A DNA stretch of 64,000 nt, taken from contig DASWRM010000037.1 of the NCBI GenBank assembly GCA_036403155.1, positions 142,352 through 206,351 of the forward strand, written 5' to 3'. This document shows positions 7,946-17,139 of this stretch, one piece after another; positions within the stretch are counted from its first letter, which is position 1, and each line of letters starts with the position of its first letter. The translations under genes were made by a program, and so were the position numbers. The stretch is from Gaiellales bacterium (GTDB lineage Bacteria; Actinomycetota; Thermoleophilia; Gaiellales; JAICJC01). The notes below the pieces were generated by a model. The model saw only the letters and a list, made by a program, of their open reading frames with translations. It searched no databases and had not been told where the DNA came from.

Positions 7946-9692
7946 CGAGAAACGCAGGATGACGGGCGCCGAAGCGGTGATCCGGTCGCTCGAGGCGGAG
8001 GGCGTCACCGACGTCTTCGGCCTGCCCGGGGGCGCGATCCTGCCCCTCTACGACGCCTGGGCCTCGTGCGAGCACACCATCCGCCACTACCTGGTGCGCC
8101 ACGAGCAGGGCGCCGGGCACATGGCGCAGGGCTATGCGCGCGCGACCGGCAAGGTGGGCGTGGCGATCGCGACGTCCGGCCCTGGAGCCACCAACCTCGT
8201 GACCCCGATCGCGGACGCCTATCTCGACTCGACGCCGATCGTGTGCATCACCGGCCAGGTGCCGACGCACCTGATCGGCACGGACGCCTTCCAGGAGGCC
8301 GACATCCAGGGCATCACGATGCCGGTCGTCAAGCATTCCTGGCTGGTCGACCGGGTGGAGGACATCCCGCGGGTCGTCAAGGAGGCGTTCCACATCGCGC
8401 GCAGCGGCCGGCCGGGCCCCGTGCTGATCGACATCCCGAAGGACCTCCAGCTGGCCGAGCTCGAGTTCTCGTATCCCAAGCAGGTGGACATCCCGGGCTA
8501 CAAGCCCTCGCGGCACGGCCACCCCAAGCAGGTGATCACGGCGGCTGAGGCGATCCTTGCGGCGGAGCGGCCGGTGTTCTACGTCGGCGGCGGCGCGGTC
8601 TCGGCGAACGTCGACCCGGCCGACCTGATCCGCGTTGCGGAATCGGTGCAGATGCCGGTCATCACCACGCTGATGGCGAAGGGCGTCTTTCCGGACTCGC
8701 ACCCCCTGTGCATCGGCCTGCCCGGCATGCACGGCTCGAAGGCGGCGAACTGGGCGATGAACCGGTCCGACCTGCTGATCGCATGCGGATCGCGGTTCGA
8801 CGACCGGGTGACCGGCAAGCTGGACGCGTTCGCGCCGGGCGCGCGCGTGATCCACATGGACATCGATCCCGCCGAGATCGACAAGAACCGGGCGGCCCAG
8901 ATCCCGATCGTCGGATCGCTCGAGCTGGTCGTGCCGAAGCTGGCCGAGGCGGTGCAGTCTCGCATGAACGGCGGCCCGCCGAAGGCGGCCGAGTGGCTGC
9001 GGACGGTGCAGGGCTGGAAGCAGGAGCATCCGTTCCGCTACCGCAACACCGAGCCGCTCAAGCCGGAGTACGTGATCGAGCGCCTGCGCGACCTGACCGC
9101 CGACCGGGACGTGATCTGGACGACCGGCGTCGGCCAGCACCAGATGTGGGCGGCGCAGTACCTCCGTATCGACCGGCCGCGGCGGTGGCTCACCTCCGGC
9201 GGCCTCGGGACGATGGGGTTCGGCGTGCCGGCCGCGATCGGCGCGAAGGTGGGCCGGCCGGACGCCACGGTGATCAACATCGACGGCGACGGCTGCTTCC
9301 AGATGACCATGCAGGAGCTCGCGACCGCGAAGATGTACGGCATCGACGCGATCCACGTGGTGGTCAACAACGGCTGGCTGGGGATGGTGCGGCAGTGGCA
9401 GGAGCTGTTCCACGGCGAGCGCTACTCGGAGACGCTGCTCGAGTCGAGCAGCCCGGACTACGTCAAGCTGGCCGAGAGCTTCGGGCTGGCGGGGTTCCGG
9501 TGCGAGACCGTGGCCGAGGTGGACGCGGCCATCACGGGCGCGCTCGAGTGCGGAGGCCCGTGCGTGATCGACGCGCAGGTCGACCACGAGGAGAAGGTCT
9601 ACCCGATGGTGCCGGCCGGCGCCTCGAGCGCCGAGATGCTCGACGTGGAGTGGGCCGAGGACGACAATGCATGGGTCGAGGAAGGGGTGTGA
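7938..9692 (+). CDS. ilvB: Acetolactate synthase, catalytic subunit
   Basis: Thiamine-diphosphate enzyme that makes acetolactate or acetohydroxybutyrate, the first common step of valine, leucine and isoleucine synthesis. About 584 residues. The catalytic glutamate lies in RHEQGAGHMAQGYAR, and the cofactor motif runs from GDGCFQMTMQEL to VVNNGWLGM. I chose GTG 7938, which overlaps the leuB stop by eight bases and has TGAGG about ten bases before it. Other candidates are GTG 7923 and ATG 7959; the last fits the usual family N-terminus (MTGAEAVI). It is coupled to ilvN. Confidence 0.94.
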   Translation: MDSEKRRMTGAEAVIRSLEAEGVTDVFGLPGGAILPLYDAWASCEHTIRHYLVRHEQGAGHMAQGYARATGKVGVAIATSGPGATNLVTPIADAYLDSTPIVCITGQVPTHLIGTDAFQEADIQGITMPVVKHSWLVDRVEDIPRVVKEAFHIARSGRPGPVLIDIPKDLQLAELEFSYPKQVDIPGYKPSRHGHPKQVITAAEAILAAERPVFYVGGGAVSANVDPADLIRVAESVQMPVITTLMAKGVFPDSHPLCIGLPGMHGSKAANWAMNRSDLLIACGSRFDDRVTGKLDAFAPGARVIHMDIDPAEIDKNRAAQIPIVGSLELVVPKLAEAVQSRMNGGPPKAAEWLRTVQGWKQEHPFRYRNTEPLKPEYVIERLRDLTADRDVIWTTGVGQHQMWAAQYLRIDRPRRWLTSGGLGTMGFGVPAAIGAKVGRPDATVINIDGDGCFQMTMQELATAKMYGIDAIHVVVNNGWLGMVRQWQELFHGERYSETLLESSSPDYVKLAESFGLAGFRCETVAEVDAAITGALECGGPCVIDAQVDHEEKVYPMVPAGASSAEMLDVEWAEDDNAWVEEGV

Positions 9693-10213
9693 TGAGCAAA
9701 GGTACGCATCACACGCTTTCCGTCCTGGTCGAGAACCGGCCGGGCGTGCTCACCCGCTGCGCCGGCCTGTTCGCGCGCCGCGGGTTCAACATCGACTCGC
9801 TCGCGGTCGGGACGACCGAAGACCCTCGCCGCAGCCGGATCACCATCCGGGTGGACTGCTCGCAGCACTCCGTCGAGCAGGTGATCAAGCAGCTCTACAA
9901 GCTGGTCGACGTCCTCAAGGTGCAGGAGCTGGACGCCACCGCGGTGGAGCTCGAGCTCCTGATGATCAAGGTGACCAGCACGCCGGAGCGCCGGTCTGAG
10001 ATCATCAACCTGTCCGAGGTGTTCGAAGCCAAGGTCGTCGACGTGGGCCCGGAGGCGCTGACGTTCTCGTGCGTCTCGAGCCCCGACCGGCTGCAGGCGC
10101 TCGAGCAGCTGCTCGAGCCGTACGGCATCAGGGAGCTGGTGCGAACTGGCAGGATCGCGCTCGACCGTGACGGCGAGCTCGGTATACGCAAGCGAATGCG
10201 CGTCGTCGCATAA
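9692..10213 (+). CDS. ilvN: Acetolactate synthase, regulatory subunit
   Basis: Small subunit of 173 residues that binds the catalytic subunit and passes on valine feedback inhibition. The N-terminal ACT domain reads [34 protein letters not shown], the canonical family sequence in order; the C-terminal domain follows from about residue 80. The ATG shares one base with the ilvB stop (TGATG), so translation is coupled and subunit ratio is probably held constant. The stop is followed directly by the AAGGAG ribosome binding site of ilvC. Confidence 0.95.
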   Translation: MSKGTHHTLSVLVENRPGVLTRCAGLFARRGFNIDSLAVGTTEDPRRSRITIRVDCSQHSVEQVIKQLYKLVDVLKVQELDATAVELELLMIKVTSTPERRSEIINLSEVFEAKVVDVGPEALTFSCVSSPDRLQALEQLLEPYGIRELVRTGRIALDRDGELGIRKRMRVVA

Positions 10214-10226
10214 GGAGACCGAAACC

Positions 10227-11243
10227 GTGGCAACGATCTACTACGAGTCAGACTGTGACCCCTCGCTGCTCGAGGGGAAGCGCATCGCCGTCATCGGCTA
10301 TGGCAGCCAGGGTCACGCGCACGCGCTGAACAACCACGACTCCGGGAACACGGTCGTGGTCGGCGCCCGGCCGGAATCGCGCGCCTGGAGCGCGGCGACG
10401 GCGGACGGCCTCGCGGTCGAGACGGTCGCCGACGCGACCGCGCAGAGCGACGTGGTCATGGTGCTCGTGCCCGACCACGTGCAGGCACGCCTGTACCGGG
10501 ACGAGGTCGAGCCGAACCTTCGCCCGGGATCGATGCTGATGTTCGCGCACGGCTTCAACATCCGCTTCGGCGGCATCACGCCGTCGCCGGAGGTGGACGT
10601 CACCATGATCGCGCCCAAGGGCCCGGGGCACCTCGTCCGCCGCCAGTACGTCGATGGCATCGGGGTTCCCGGTCTGATCGCGATCCACCAGGACGCGACC
10701 GGCAAGGCGCGCGGGCTGGCGCTGGCGTACGGGCATGGCATCGGGTGCGCGCGGGGTGGCCTGATCGAGACGACCTTCACCGAGGAGACCGAGACCGACC
10801 TGTTCGGCGAGCAGGCCGTGCTCTGCGGCGGCACCACCCAGCTGGTGAAGATGGGCTTCGAGACGCTCGTGGCCGCGGGCTACCAGCCCGAGATCGCGTA
10901 CTTCGAGTGCCTGCACGAGCTGAAGCTGATCGTCGACCTGATGTGGGAGGGCGGCCTGGCGGGGATGCGGTACTCGATCTCGGACACGGCCGAGTACGGC
11001 GATCTCACCCGCGGCCCGCGGGTGATCGACGACCATGTCCGCAACAACATGCGGAAGCTGCTGGGCGAGATCCAGGACGGGACGTTCGCGCGCGAGATGA
11101 TGGCCGAGGAGGACGCGGGACGGCCGAACTTCACGCGGCTGCGCGAGCAGGACGCCGACCATCAGATCGAGGTCGTCGGCCGCAAGCTGCGGGCGATGAT
11201 GCCGTGGATCGGTGAGAAGGCGGCAGTGAAGCCGGGCGTGTGA
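10227..11243 (+). CDS. ilvC: Ketol-acid reductoisomerase
   Basis: NADPH-dependent isomerisation and reduction of acetolactate or acetohydroxybutyrate, the second step of branched-chain amino acid synthesis. The protein is 338 residues, the length of the short class I enzymes. The nucleotide loop is [14 protein letters not shown] near residue 22, and the C-terminal knotted domain contains [14 protein letters not shown] and SDTAEYGD with the metal-binding acids. The GTG at 10227 has AAGGAG at 10212-10217. The longer frame from 10167 is inside ilvN. The stop overlaps the next start as GTGA. Confidence 0.95.
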   Translation: MATIYYESDCDPSLLEGKRIAVIGYGSQGHAHALNNHDSGNTVVVGARPESRAWSAATADGLAVETVADATAQSDVVMVLVPDHVQARLYRDEVEPNLRPGSMLMFAHGFNIRFGGITPSPEVDVTMIAPKGPGHLVRRQYVDGIGVPGLIAIHQDATGKARGLALAYGHGIGCARGGLIETTFTEETETDLFGEQAVLCGGTTQLVKMGFETLVAAGYQPEIAYFECLHELKLIVDLMWEGGLAGMRYSISDTAEYGDLTRGPRVIDDHVRNNMRKLLGEIQDGTFAREMMAEEDAGRPNFTRLREQDADHQIEVVGRKLRAMMPWIGEKAAVKPGV

Positions 11244-12652
11244 CGCCCGGCCCGGCGCGCATCGTCCGTCCCGCCCCGGGGGCGCCGGATGTCCTGCGCG
11301 GCGACTTCGCGCGGATCCGCGCCGAGTTCAAGCTGCCCGAGGAGTTCCCCGCCGATGCGCTCGCCGAGGCCGAGCGGGCGGCGTCCACGGCGTGGGCGCG
11401 CACCGGGCGAACGGACCTCCGCGACCGGCCGTTCGTGACGATCGACCCGCCGGGCAGCATGGACCTCGACCAGGCGATGCTGCTTGAGCGGCGCGGCGAT
11501 GGGTATGCCGTGCACTACGCGATCGCCGACGTCGGGGCGATCGTTCCGCGCGGAGGAGCGATCGAGCGCGAGGCCTGGACACGCGGCCAGACCGTCTACC
11601 TGCCCGACGAGCGGGTGACGCTCTACCCCCCGGCCATCTCCGAAGGGGCGGCGAGCCTGCTTCCGGGTCAGGAGCGGCCGGCATTCGTCTACGAGATCGA
11701 GCTCGACGCGGCCGGCCGCCAGCTGCGGGCGCGCGTCGTCCGCGCGACCGTGCGCAGCCATCGCCGGCTCGCGTACGGCGAGGACGCGATCCCGCTGCTC
11801 GAGGAGGTCGGCACCCGACGGATCGCTCTGGCGCGGGAGCGCGGGGCCGTCTCGCTCGATGCGCCCGCACAGGAGGTTGTGGCCGACCCGGGCTCGCCGT
11901 GCGGCTACCGGCTCGAGCTCGAGCAGCGACGGCCGGACGAGGACTGGAACGCGGAGATCTCGCTGCTGGCCGGCATGGCGGCTGCCGGCATCATGCGCGA
12001 GCGTCGCGTCGGGCTCCTGCGCACGATGGGCGGCGCCGACGCCTACCGGGTCGACAGGCTGCGGGAGGCGGCTCGCGGCCTCGGCGTCGCCTGGCCGCAC
12101 GACGAGCCGTTCGAGCGGTTCGCGACGCGGCTCGATCCCGCCGTGCCGCGCGAGGCGGCGCTGCTCGAGGAGGCGCGCGACGCGATGGGCCATGCTGGAT
12201 ACCTGTTCTTCGAGGGAGCGCTGCCGGCGGGATCCGAGCACGCCGGCATCGCGGCGCATTACGCCCACACCACGGCTCCGCTGCGCCGCCTGGCCGATCG
12301 CTACGTGCTGGAGCTGGTCGCCGGAGGGGGCGACCGGGACGCGCTCGCGCAGCTGCCGGACGTCATGACGGACGCCGGCTCGCGCGCGGCGCGCGTCGAG
12401 TCGGCAGTCGTCGACGACATGGAGGTGCGACTGCTGGAGCACCGCTTGGGCGAGGCGTTCGCCGCCGTCGCCCTGGAGAACGACCGGCATGGCACCGTGA
12501 TCCGGATTGCCGACCCGCCGGTGCGGGCGCGCATGCACGCGGATCCACCACCGACGCCGGGCGACGCGGTCACCGTGCGGCTCGCGCGCGCAGACCCGGT
12601 CTCGCGATCGCTGGAGTTCCACCCCGCGTCACAACCCGTGCCGGAACCGTGA
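11240..12652 (+). CDS. RNB-domain ribonuclease (RNase II/R type)
   Basis: Single-strand 3'-5' exoribonuclease family member of 470 residues. The RNB domain carries the acidic catalytic motif [11 protein letters not shown] at residues 68-78 (D69, D75, D77), the [12 protein letters not shown] stretch, and the family signature [17 protein letters not shown] near residue 340. It is shorter than classical RNase II or R, and I see no S1 or cold-shock domain at either end. Its GTG overlaps the ilvC stop (GTGA), so it is expressed from the branched-chain operon, an unexpected partner. A terminator-like hairpin follows 24 bases after the stop. Confidence 0.85.
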   Translation: MTPGPARIVRPAPGAPDVLRGDFARIRAEFKLPEEFPADALAEAERAASTAWARTGRTDLRDRPFVTIDPPGSMDLDQAMLLERRGDGYAVHYAIADVGAIVPRGGAIEREAWTRGQTVYLPDERVTLYPPAISEGAASLLPGQERPAFVYEIELDAAGRQLRARVVRATVRSHRRLAYGEDAIPLLEEVGTRRIALARERGAVSLDAPAQEVVADPGSPCGYRLELEQRRPDEDWNAEISLLAGMAAAGIMRERRVGLLRTMGGADAYRVDRLREAARGLGVAWPHDEPFERFATRLDPAVPREAALLEEARDAMGHAGYLFFEGALPAGSEHAGIAAHYAHTTAPLRRLADRYVLELVAGGGDRDALAQLPDVMTDAGSRAARVESAVVDDMEVRLLEHRLGEAFAAVALENDRHGTVIRIADPPVRARMHADPPPTPGDAVTVRLARADPVSRSLEFHPASQPVPEP

Positions 12653-12675
12653 CGACGGCATGCAGCGCCCCGGAA

Positions 12676-12820
12676 CGGGCTCTGAGCCCTTTTCGGGCCG
12701 CTATCGGACGGCGCGCCCGTGGAATCGTCACAACGCTGCCCATTCGCGCACCGAGCCGTCGCGGATGCTCGTCGTGGGCCATGACGGGCTCCGACCCCTT
12801 TTCCGGCCGGTACCGGACGC
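12676..12820. repeat. Two copies of a 36-bp repeat
   Basis: Copies at 12676-12711 and 12785-12820 match at 30 of 36 bases and begin cgggctcYgaScccttttcS. Both carry the short GGGC/CCCC stem and a T4 run, and the second also has a CCGG-rich palindrome. They lie 73 bp apart in the 261-bp gap between the ribonuclease and the hydrolase gene. The rest of that gap shows only a GC-rich palindrome near 12849-12858 and the -10 box of the next gene. Confidence 0.6.
12677..12693 (+). terminator. Hairpin with T-run after the leu-ilv-rnb operon
   Basis: GGGCT-CTG-AGCCC (12677-12689) followed by TTTT, 24 bases after the ribonuclease stop. The stem is short, but the position and the T-run fit an intrinsic terminator. 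It lies inside the first copy of a 36-bp repeat. Confidence 0.5.
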
Positions 12821-12897
12821 TTCGTTCGCCGGCGGTCTTCGCCCGCGGCCGGCGGGCGAAGACCCTGTGAACCGATCAGGGCCTCCCGGCGAATCGG

Positions 12898-12903
12898 TAG
12901 CAT
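12898..12903 (+). promoter_or_regulatory. -10 box for the lipid-modification operon
   Basis: TAGCAT ten bases before the GTG at 12914. No clear -35 is seen. It would give a leaderless transcript for the six-gene coupled operon. Confidence 0.4.
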
Positions 12904-12913
12904 CACCGCGACC

Positions 12914-13612
12914 GTGACGACCCACCCAGGCGCCCAACCAGCGCTCCTGACCCTTGCCCCTCGCGGCGATGTGCGATGCGTCGCGCTGCTGGCACACGGC
13001 GGGCGCAGTGTCAGCACGGTCCCCGCGACCGCGTCGCAGGCGACCGCGCTGCGGATGTATCCCTTCCTGGTCGACCTGCACCGGGCCGGACGCCGATCCG
13101 GCCTCGCGGCCTACCAGCTTCGCTACCGGGTACGCGGGTGGAACGGCGGCGACCCCGTCCGCGACCTCGAATGGGCGCTCGGCGAGATCGCGGCGCGGCA
13201 CGGCGACGTCCCGATCTGCCTCGTCGGCCACTCGATGGGCGGACGCTCGGTGCTGCGCGCCGCCGGCGGCCCGCGCGTACTCGCCGTGGCCGCCCTCGCG
13301 CCATGGCTCCCGCCGGGCGAGCCGACCGGGCAGCTCGCCGGACGCACCGTCGTCATCGCGCACGGCACGCGAGACCGGGTAACGAGCCCGGCCGGCTCGC
13401 TCGCCTACGCGCTCGAAGGCCACCGCACGGCCGCGCGGCTGTGCCGGTTCGAGGTCGCCCGCTCCGGCCACGGGATGCTCGAGCGCTTCGCCGCCTGGCA
13501 GCGCCTCGTCCGCCGCGTCGTCCTGCCCTCGCTCGGGATCGGCTCGTGGGACGAGAGCCTCGCGCACGCCTTCTCGCTGCCCGCTCCGCACGCGTGCCGG
13601 GTGCCGCTGTGA
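12914..13612 (+). CDS. Alpha/beta hydrolase
   Basis: Serine hydrolase of 232 residues. The nucleophile elbow is VGHSMGGRS near residue 108, the acid lies in HGTRDRVTSP near 156, and the histidine in ARSGHGMLERF near 187, so the full triad is present and in order. There is no signal peptide, and the substrate is not evident; a lysophospholipase or acyl-ester role would suit its place at the head of a lipid-modification operon. Its stop overlaps the next GTG by four bases. A TAGCAT box ten bases before its GTG suggests it is the first gene of the unit. Confidence 0.8.
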   Translation: MTTHPGAQPALLTLAPRGDVRCVALLAHGGRSVSTVPATASQATALRMYPFLVDLHRAGRRSGLAAYQLRYRVRGWNGGDPVRDLEWALGEIAARHGDVPICLVGHSMGGRSVLRAAGGPRVLAVAALAPWLPPGEPTGQLAGRTVVIAHGTRDRVTSPAGSLAYALEGHRTAARLCRFEVARSGHGMLERFAAWQRLVRRVVLPSLGIGSWDESLAHAFSLPAPHACRVPL

Positions 13613-13971
13613 TCTGGTTCCCGCGCCTCGTCGGCGCGCTGACCGCGCTCTACGGGCTCTCGGCGATCCTGCGACCGGACGTGATCGCACGGCACGGCGA
13701 GCTGGCGGACCCGGCTGACCGGCGGGCGGGCGTCGGCCTGCTGTCCGTCACGGTGGGCGTCCGCGACCTGGTGTCCGGCGCGGCGATCATGGCCGCTCCC
13801 GCGGGCGGCGTGCTGCTGGGCGCGCTCGCAGCGCGGGTGGCACTGGACGCCGGCGACGCCGTCGCGTTCGGGCGGATGCTCCCCACATCGCGCGGCCGCC
13901 GCAAGGTCACCGCCATAGCGCTGGTCTGGGGCGCGGTGGCATTGGCGTCGATGCTGGCTGCCGGCGCGTGA
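13609..13971 (+). CDS. Small four-helix membrane protein
   Basis: Hypothetical integral membrane protein of 120 residues with about four hydrophobic segments: near residues 6-20, 43-62, 63-80 and 100-118. The segments are joined by charged loops such as GELADPADRRAG and MLPTSRGRRK. I do not recognise a named family with certainty; DUF4267-like proteins look similar. It starts at GTG 13609 (GTGA overlap with the hydrolase) and its stop overlaps the next GTG the same way. Locked between a hydrolase and a lipid-modifying set, it could help anchor the enzymes at the membrane, which is inference. Confidence 0.6.
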   Translation: MIWFPRLVGALTALYGLSAILRPDVIARHGELADPADRRAGVGLLSVTVGVRDLVSGAAIMAAPAGGVLLGALAARVALDAGDAVAFGRMLPTSRGRRKVTAIALVWGAVALASMLAAGA

Positions 13972-15221
13972 GGATCGCGGTCGTCGGCAGCGGCGTCTCG
14001 GGGCTCACGGCCGCCTACCTGATCTCACGGCGGCACGACGTGGCGCTCTACGAGAAGGACGAGCGCTTCGGGGGGCACGCGAACACCGTGGCGGTGCACG
14101 GTGCGAGCGGCGAGGTCGGCCTGGACACTGGCTTCATCGTCCACAACGAGCGCACGTACCCGCACCTCCTGCGGCTCTTCGGCGAGCTGGGCGTGCCGAC
14201 GCAGACCAGTGACATGTCGTTCGGTGTCAGCTGCGAGGAGTGCGGGCTGGAGTATGCCGGCGCTCGTGGCCTGGCCGGCGTTGCGGCGCCGCGAAGCCGG
14301 CTCGCGCGGCCGGAGTACCTGCGCATGCTGCTCGAGGTGAGGCGATTCCACCGCAGCGCGCGCATGCTGCTGCGCGACGCGGCCGGCGACCGCATGACGC
14401 TCGCGGACTTCCTCGAGCAGGGACGCTACTCCCGGTACTTCCACGACCACTTCATGCTGCCGCTGACGGGTGCCATCTGGTCGTGCGCGCCCGGTCAGAT
14501 CGGCCAGTTCCCGGCGCGCTACCTGATCCGATTCTTCGCAAACCACGGGATGCTGACCGTAAAGCACTCGCCCACGTGGAAGACCGTGACCGGCGGCAGC
14601 CGCGTGTACGTCAACGCCGTCGTCTCGCGGCTCTCCGATGCCATGGTGGGCAACGGCGTGATCGCGATCGAGCGGGATGACGGCGGCGTGACGATCACGG
14701 ACGCCACGGGCGCAGCGCGCCGGTTCGACCGCGTGGTGATCGCAACGCATCCCGACCAGGCCCTTCGCATGCTCGCCGATCCCACGCCGGCCGAGCTGCG
14801 GGTGCTCGGCAGCTTCAGCTACGCATCGAACGAGACCGTCCTGCACACCGACGGGTCCCTGCTGCCCCGGTCGAGCGGCGCCCGCGCCTCCTGGAACTAC
14901 CTGCTCGAGTCGTGCTCGACCACCCGTCCGATGGTCGCGGTCACCTACCATCTCAACCGCCTGCAGGCCCTGGACGAGCCGACCGAGTACTGCGTCACGC
15001 TCAACCAGAGCACGCGCATCGCCCCCGGCGCGGAGATCTCGCGCATCGTCTACGAGCACCCGATCTACACGCTCGACTCGCTCGAGGCCCAGCGACGCCT
15101 CCCCACGCTCTCCGGCGTGCACAACACCGCGTTCTGCGGGGCCTACCACGGATGGGGCTTCCACGAGGACGGATGCGTGTCGGGAGTGCGAGCGGCGCTC
15201 GCGCTGGGGTGCGCCTGGTGA
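13968..15221 (+). CDS. FAD-dependent oxidoreductase (amine-oxidase fold)
   Basis: Flavoprotein of 417 residues. The N-terminal dinucleotide motif is VVGSGVSGLTAAYLISRRHDVALYEKDERFGGHANT, which continues into GLDTGFIVHNERTYPHLLRLF. This is the COG2907-type NAD/FAD-binding protein usually found beside DUF1365 and cyclopropane-synthase-like genes, as here. Relatives in that cluster have been linked to dehydrogenation of methylated fatty acyl chains, for example on the way to furan fatty acids. A lipid desaturation role is therefore plausible, by context. Start and stop both overlap neighbours by GTGA. Confidence 0.82.
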   Translation: MRIAVVGSGVSGLTAAYLISRRHDVALYEKDERFGGHANTVAVHGASGEVGLDTGFIVHNERTYPHLLRLFGELGVPTQTSDMSFGVSCEECGLEYAGARGLAGVAAPRSRLARPEYLRMLLEVRRFHRSARMLLRDAAGDRMTLADFLEQGRYSRYFHDHFMLPLTGAIWSCAPGQIGQFPARYLIRFFANHGMLTVKHSPTWKTVTGGSRVYVNAVVSRLSDAMVGNGVIAIERDDGGVTITDATGAARRFDRVVIATHPDQALRMLADPTPAELRVLGSFSYASNETVLHTDGSLLPRSSGARASWNYLLESCSTTRPMVAVTYHLNRLQALDEPTEYCVTLNQSTRIAPGAEISRIVYEHPIYTLDSLEAQRRLPTLSGVHNTAFCGAYHGWGFHEDGCVSGVRAALALGCAW

Positions 15222-15949
15222 CGGGCGCCCTGTACGAAGGCCAGGTGATGCACGCCCGGCCGCGAACGGAGGCCGCGCCCTACACCTTCCAGTACGGCGT
15301 GTACATGTGGCTTGTCGATCTCGACCGGCCGCCCCGCCTGCCGTCCCTGCTCTCTCCGCTGGGACGGATCCGCAGCCGCGACCACCTCGGCGACCCGAAG
15401 CAGACCATCCGCGAGAACCTCGAGGCGTTCCTCGCCGCTCAGGCCGTCGCACTCGACGGCGGACGCATCCTCATGCTGACCAACGCCCGGGCGTTCGGCC
15501 ATGTCTTCAACCCGCTCACGGTGTACTGGTGCTACGGCGAGGACGAGCGTGTGCGGTGCGTCGTCGCCGAGGTCCACAACACCTACGGCGAGCGGCACTG
15601 CTACCTGCTGCGACCCGACGAGCGCGGCCGCGCGGAGGCCGGCAAGGCGTTCTACGTCTCACCGTTCCTGAGCGTCGACGGCCGCTACCGGATGACGTTC
15701 TCGGAGCCGGCCGAGCGGCTCTCGATCCAGATGGAGCTCGTGCAGGACGGCCGGCGCGTGTTCCAGGCCTCGCTGACCGGGCGGCGCCGTGCGCTGACCG
15801 GCGGCCAGCTGCTGCGCCTGACGGCCAGGTACCCGTTCATGACGGCGCGCGTCACGGCGCTGATCCACTACAACGGTGTGAAGCTGCGGCTCCGCGGGGT
15901 ACCGCGAGTGCGGTGCCCCGTCCGCGCGCCGCAGCGGGGACGCCCGTGA
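15218..15949 (+). CDS. DUF1365 family protein
   Basis: Protein of 243 residues matching the DUF1365 family: the N-terminus LYEGQVMHARPRTEAAPYTFQYGVYMWLVDLD and the central MLTNARAFGHVFNPLTVYWCY and VAEVHNTYGERHCYLL are the conserved blocks. The biochemical role of the family is not settled; it almost always sits between a COG2907 flavoprotein and a cyclopropane-fatty-acid-synthase-like gene, as it does here, so it probably acts on membrane lipids. It starts at GTG 15218 inside the stop of the flavoprotein and ends inside the start of the methyltransferase. Confidence 0.85.
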   Translation: MTGALYEGQVMHARPRTEAAPYTFQYGVYMWLVDLDRPPRLPSLLSPLGRIRSRDHLGDPKQTIRENLEAFLAAQAVALDGGRILMLTNARAFGHVFNPLTVYWCYGEDERVRCVVAEVHNTYGERHCYLLRPDERGRAEAGKAFYVSPFLSVDGRYRMTFSEPAERLSIQMELVQDGRRVFQASLTGRRRALTGGQLLRLTARYPFMTARVTALIHYNGVKLRLRGVPRVRCPVRAPQRGRP

Positions 15950-17139
15950 CGGCGACAGCCACCCCTCCCCCACGCGCCCCGATCCGCTCACGGATCGCAC
16001 GCGCCCTGTTCGAGCAGACCCTCGACCGCATCGAGGGGCTGGAGGTGATCGGGCCGGACGGCCGGGCGATCCGGGCCGACCCCGGCGCTCCGCGGATGGA
16101 GATCACCTCGGACGCATTCTTCGACCGGCTGGCCGCCGCGGGCAAGATCGGCTTCGGCGAGGCCTACATGGCCGGGGACTGGCTCGCCGACGACCTGGTC
16201 GCCGTGCTGGAGGCGTTCGCCGCGAGGCTCACCTCCCTGGTGCCGCAGCCGCTGCAACGGCTGCGGAGGCTGTACGAGCCGCGCATGCCCGCCGACGAGC
16301 GCAACACCGAGCCGGGCGCCAGGTCGAACATCTCCCGGCACTACGACCTCTCCAACGAGCTGTTCGCGACCTTCCTCGACGAGACGATGACGTACTCCTG
16401 CGCCGTCTTCGAGCCGGGCGACAGCCTGGCCGACGCACAGCGGCGCAAGTACCGGGCGATCGCCGACCTGGCCGGCCTGCGGGCGGACCACCACGTGCTC
16501 GAGATCGGCACGGGCTGGGGCGGCATGGCGATCCACGCTGCGTCGACCGTCGGCTGCAGGATCACGACGATCACCCTGTCGAAGGAACAGCATGCGCTGA
16601 CCACCGAGCGGGTCCGCGCGGCCGGGCTGGACGACCGCGTCGACGTGCTGCTGCGCGACTACCGGGCGATGGAGGGCCGGTTCGACCGGATCGTCTCGAT
16701 CGAGATGTTCGAGGCGCTCGGCGAGGAGTACTGGCCGGTGTTCTTCGGCGTCTGCGACCGGCTGCTCGCGCCCGGCGGGCGCATGGCCCTGCAGACCATC
16801 ACGATGCCGGACGCTCGGTACCGGGCATCCCGGCGCAGCTACACCTGGATACACAAGTACATCTTCCCGGGCGGCCTGATCCCCTCGGAGCAGGCGATCG
16901 ACCAGGCGCTCGCAGGCGCATCCGAGCTGCGGGTGGCCGGTCGCCGGGACATCGCCCGGCACTACGCGCCGACGCTCCGGGCCTGGCGCGAGCGCTTCCT
17001 GGCGCACTGGGAGGACGTGCGGGCGCTGGGGTTCGACGACACCTTCCGGCGGATGTGGGAGTTCTACCTGGCCTACTGCGAGGCCGGGTTTCGCACCGGC
17101 GCGATCGGCGACGTGCAGCTCGCGCTGGAGCGGACGTGA
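15946..17139 (+). CDS. Cyclopropane-fatty-acyl-phospholipid synthase-like methyltransferase
   Basis: SAM-dependent enzyme of 397 residues that transfers a methylene or methyl group to unsaturated acyl chains of membrane phospholipids. The SAM-binding motif VLEIGTGWGGMAIHAA starts near residue 184. The preceding NISRHYDLSNELFATFLDETMTYSCAVF is the conserved CFA-synthase substrate-site block, and SIEMFEALGEEYWPVFF follows. The N-terminal extension with GKIGFGEAYMAGDW is also typical. Length is normal. It is coupled by GTGA to DUF1365 before it and the SDR after it. Whether it makes a cyclopropane, a methyl branch or a precursor for a further modification cannot be told. Confidence 0.9.
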   Translation: MTATATPPPRAPIRSRIARALFEQTLDRIEGLEVIGPDGRAIRADPGAPRMEITSDAFFDRLAAAGKIGFGEAYMAGDWLADDLVAVLEAFAARLTSLVPQPLQRLRRLYEPRMPADERNTEPGARSNISRHYDLSNELFATFLDETMTYSCAVFEPGDSLADAQRRKYRAIADLAGLRADHHVLEIGTGWGGMAIHAASTVGCRITTITLSKEQHALTTERVRAAGLDDRVDVLLRDYRAMEGRFDRIVSIEMFEALGEEYWPVFFGVCDRLLAPGGRMALQTITMPDARYRASRRSYTWIHKYIFPGGLIPSEQAIDQALAGASELRVAGRRDIARHYAPTLRAWRERFLAHWEDVRALGFDDTFRRMWEFYLAYCEAGFRTGAIGDVQLALERT

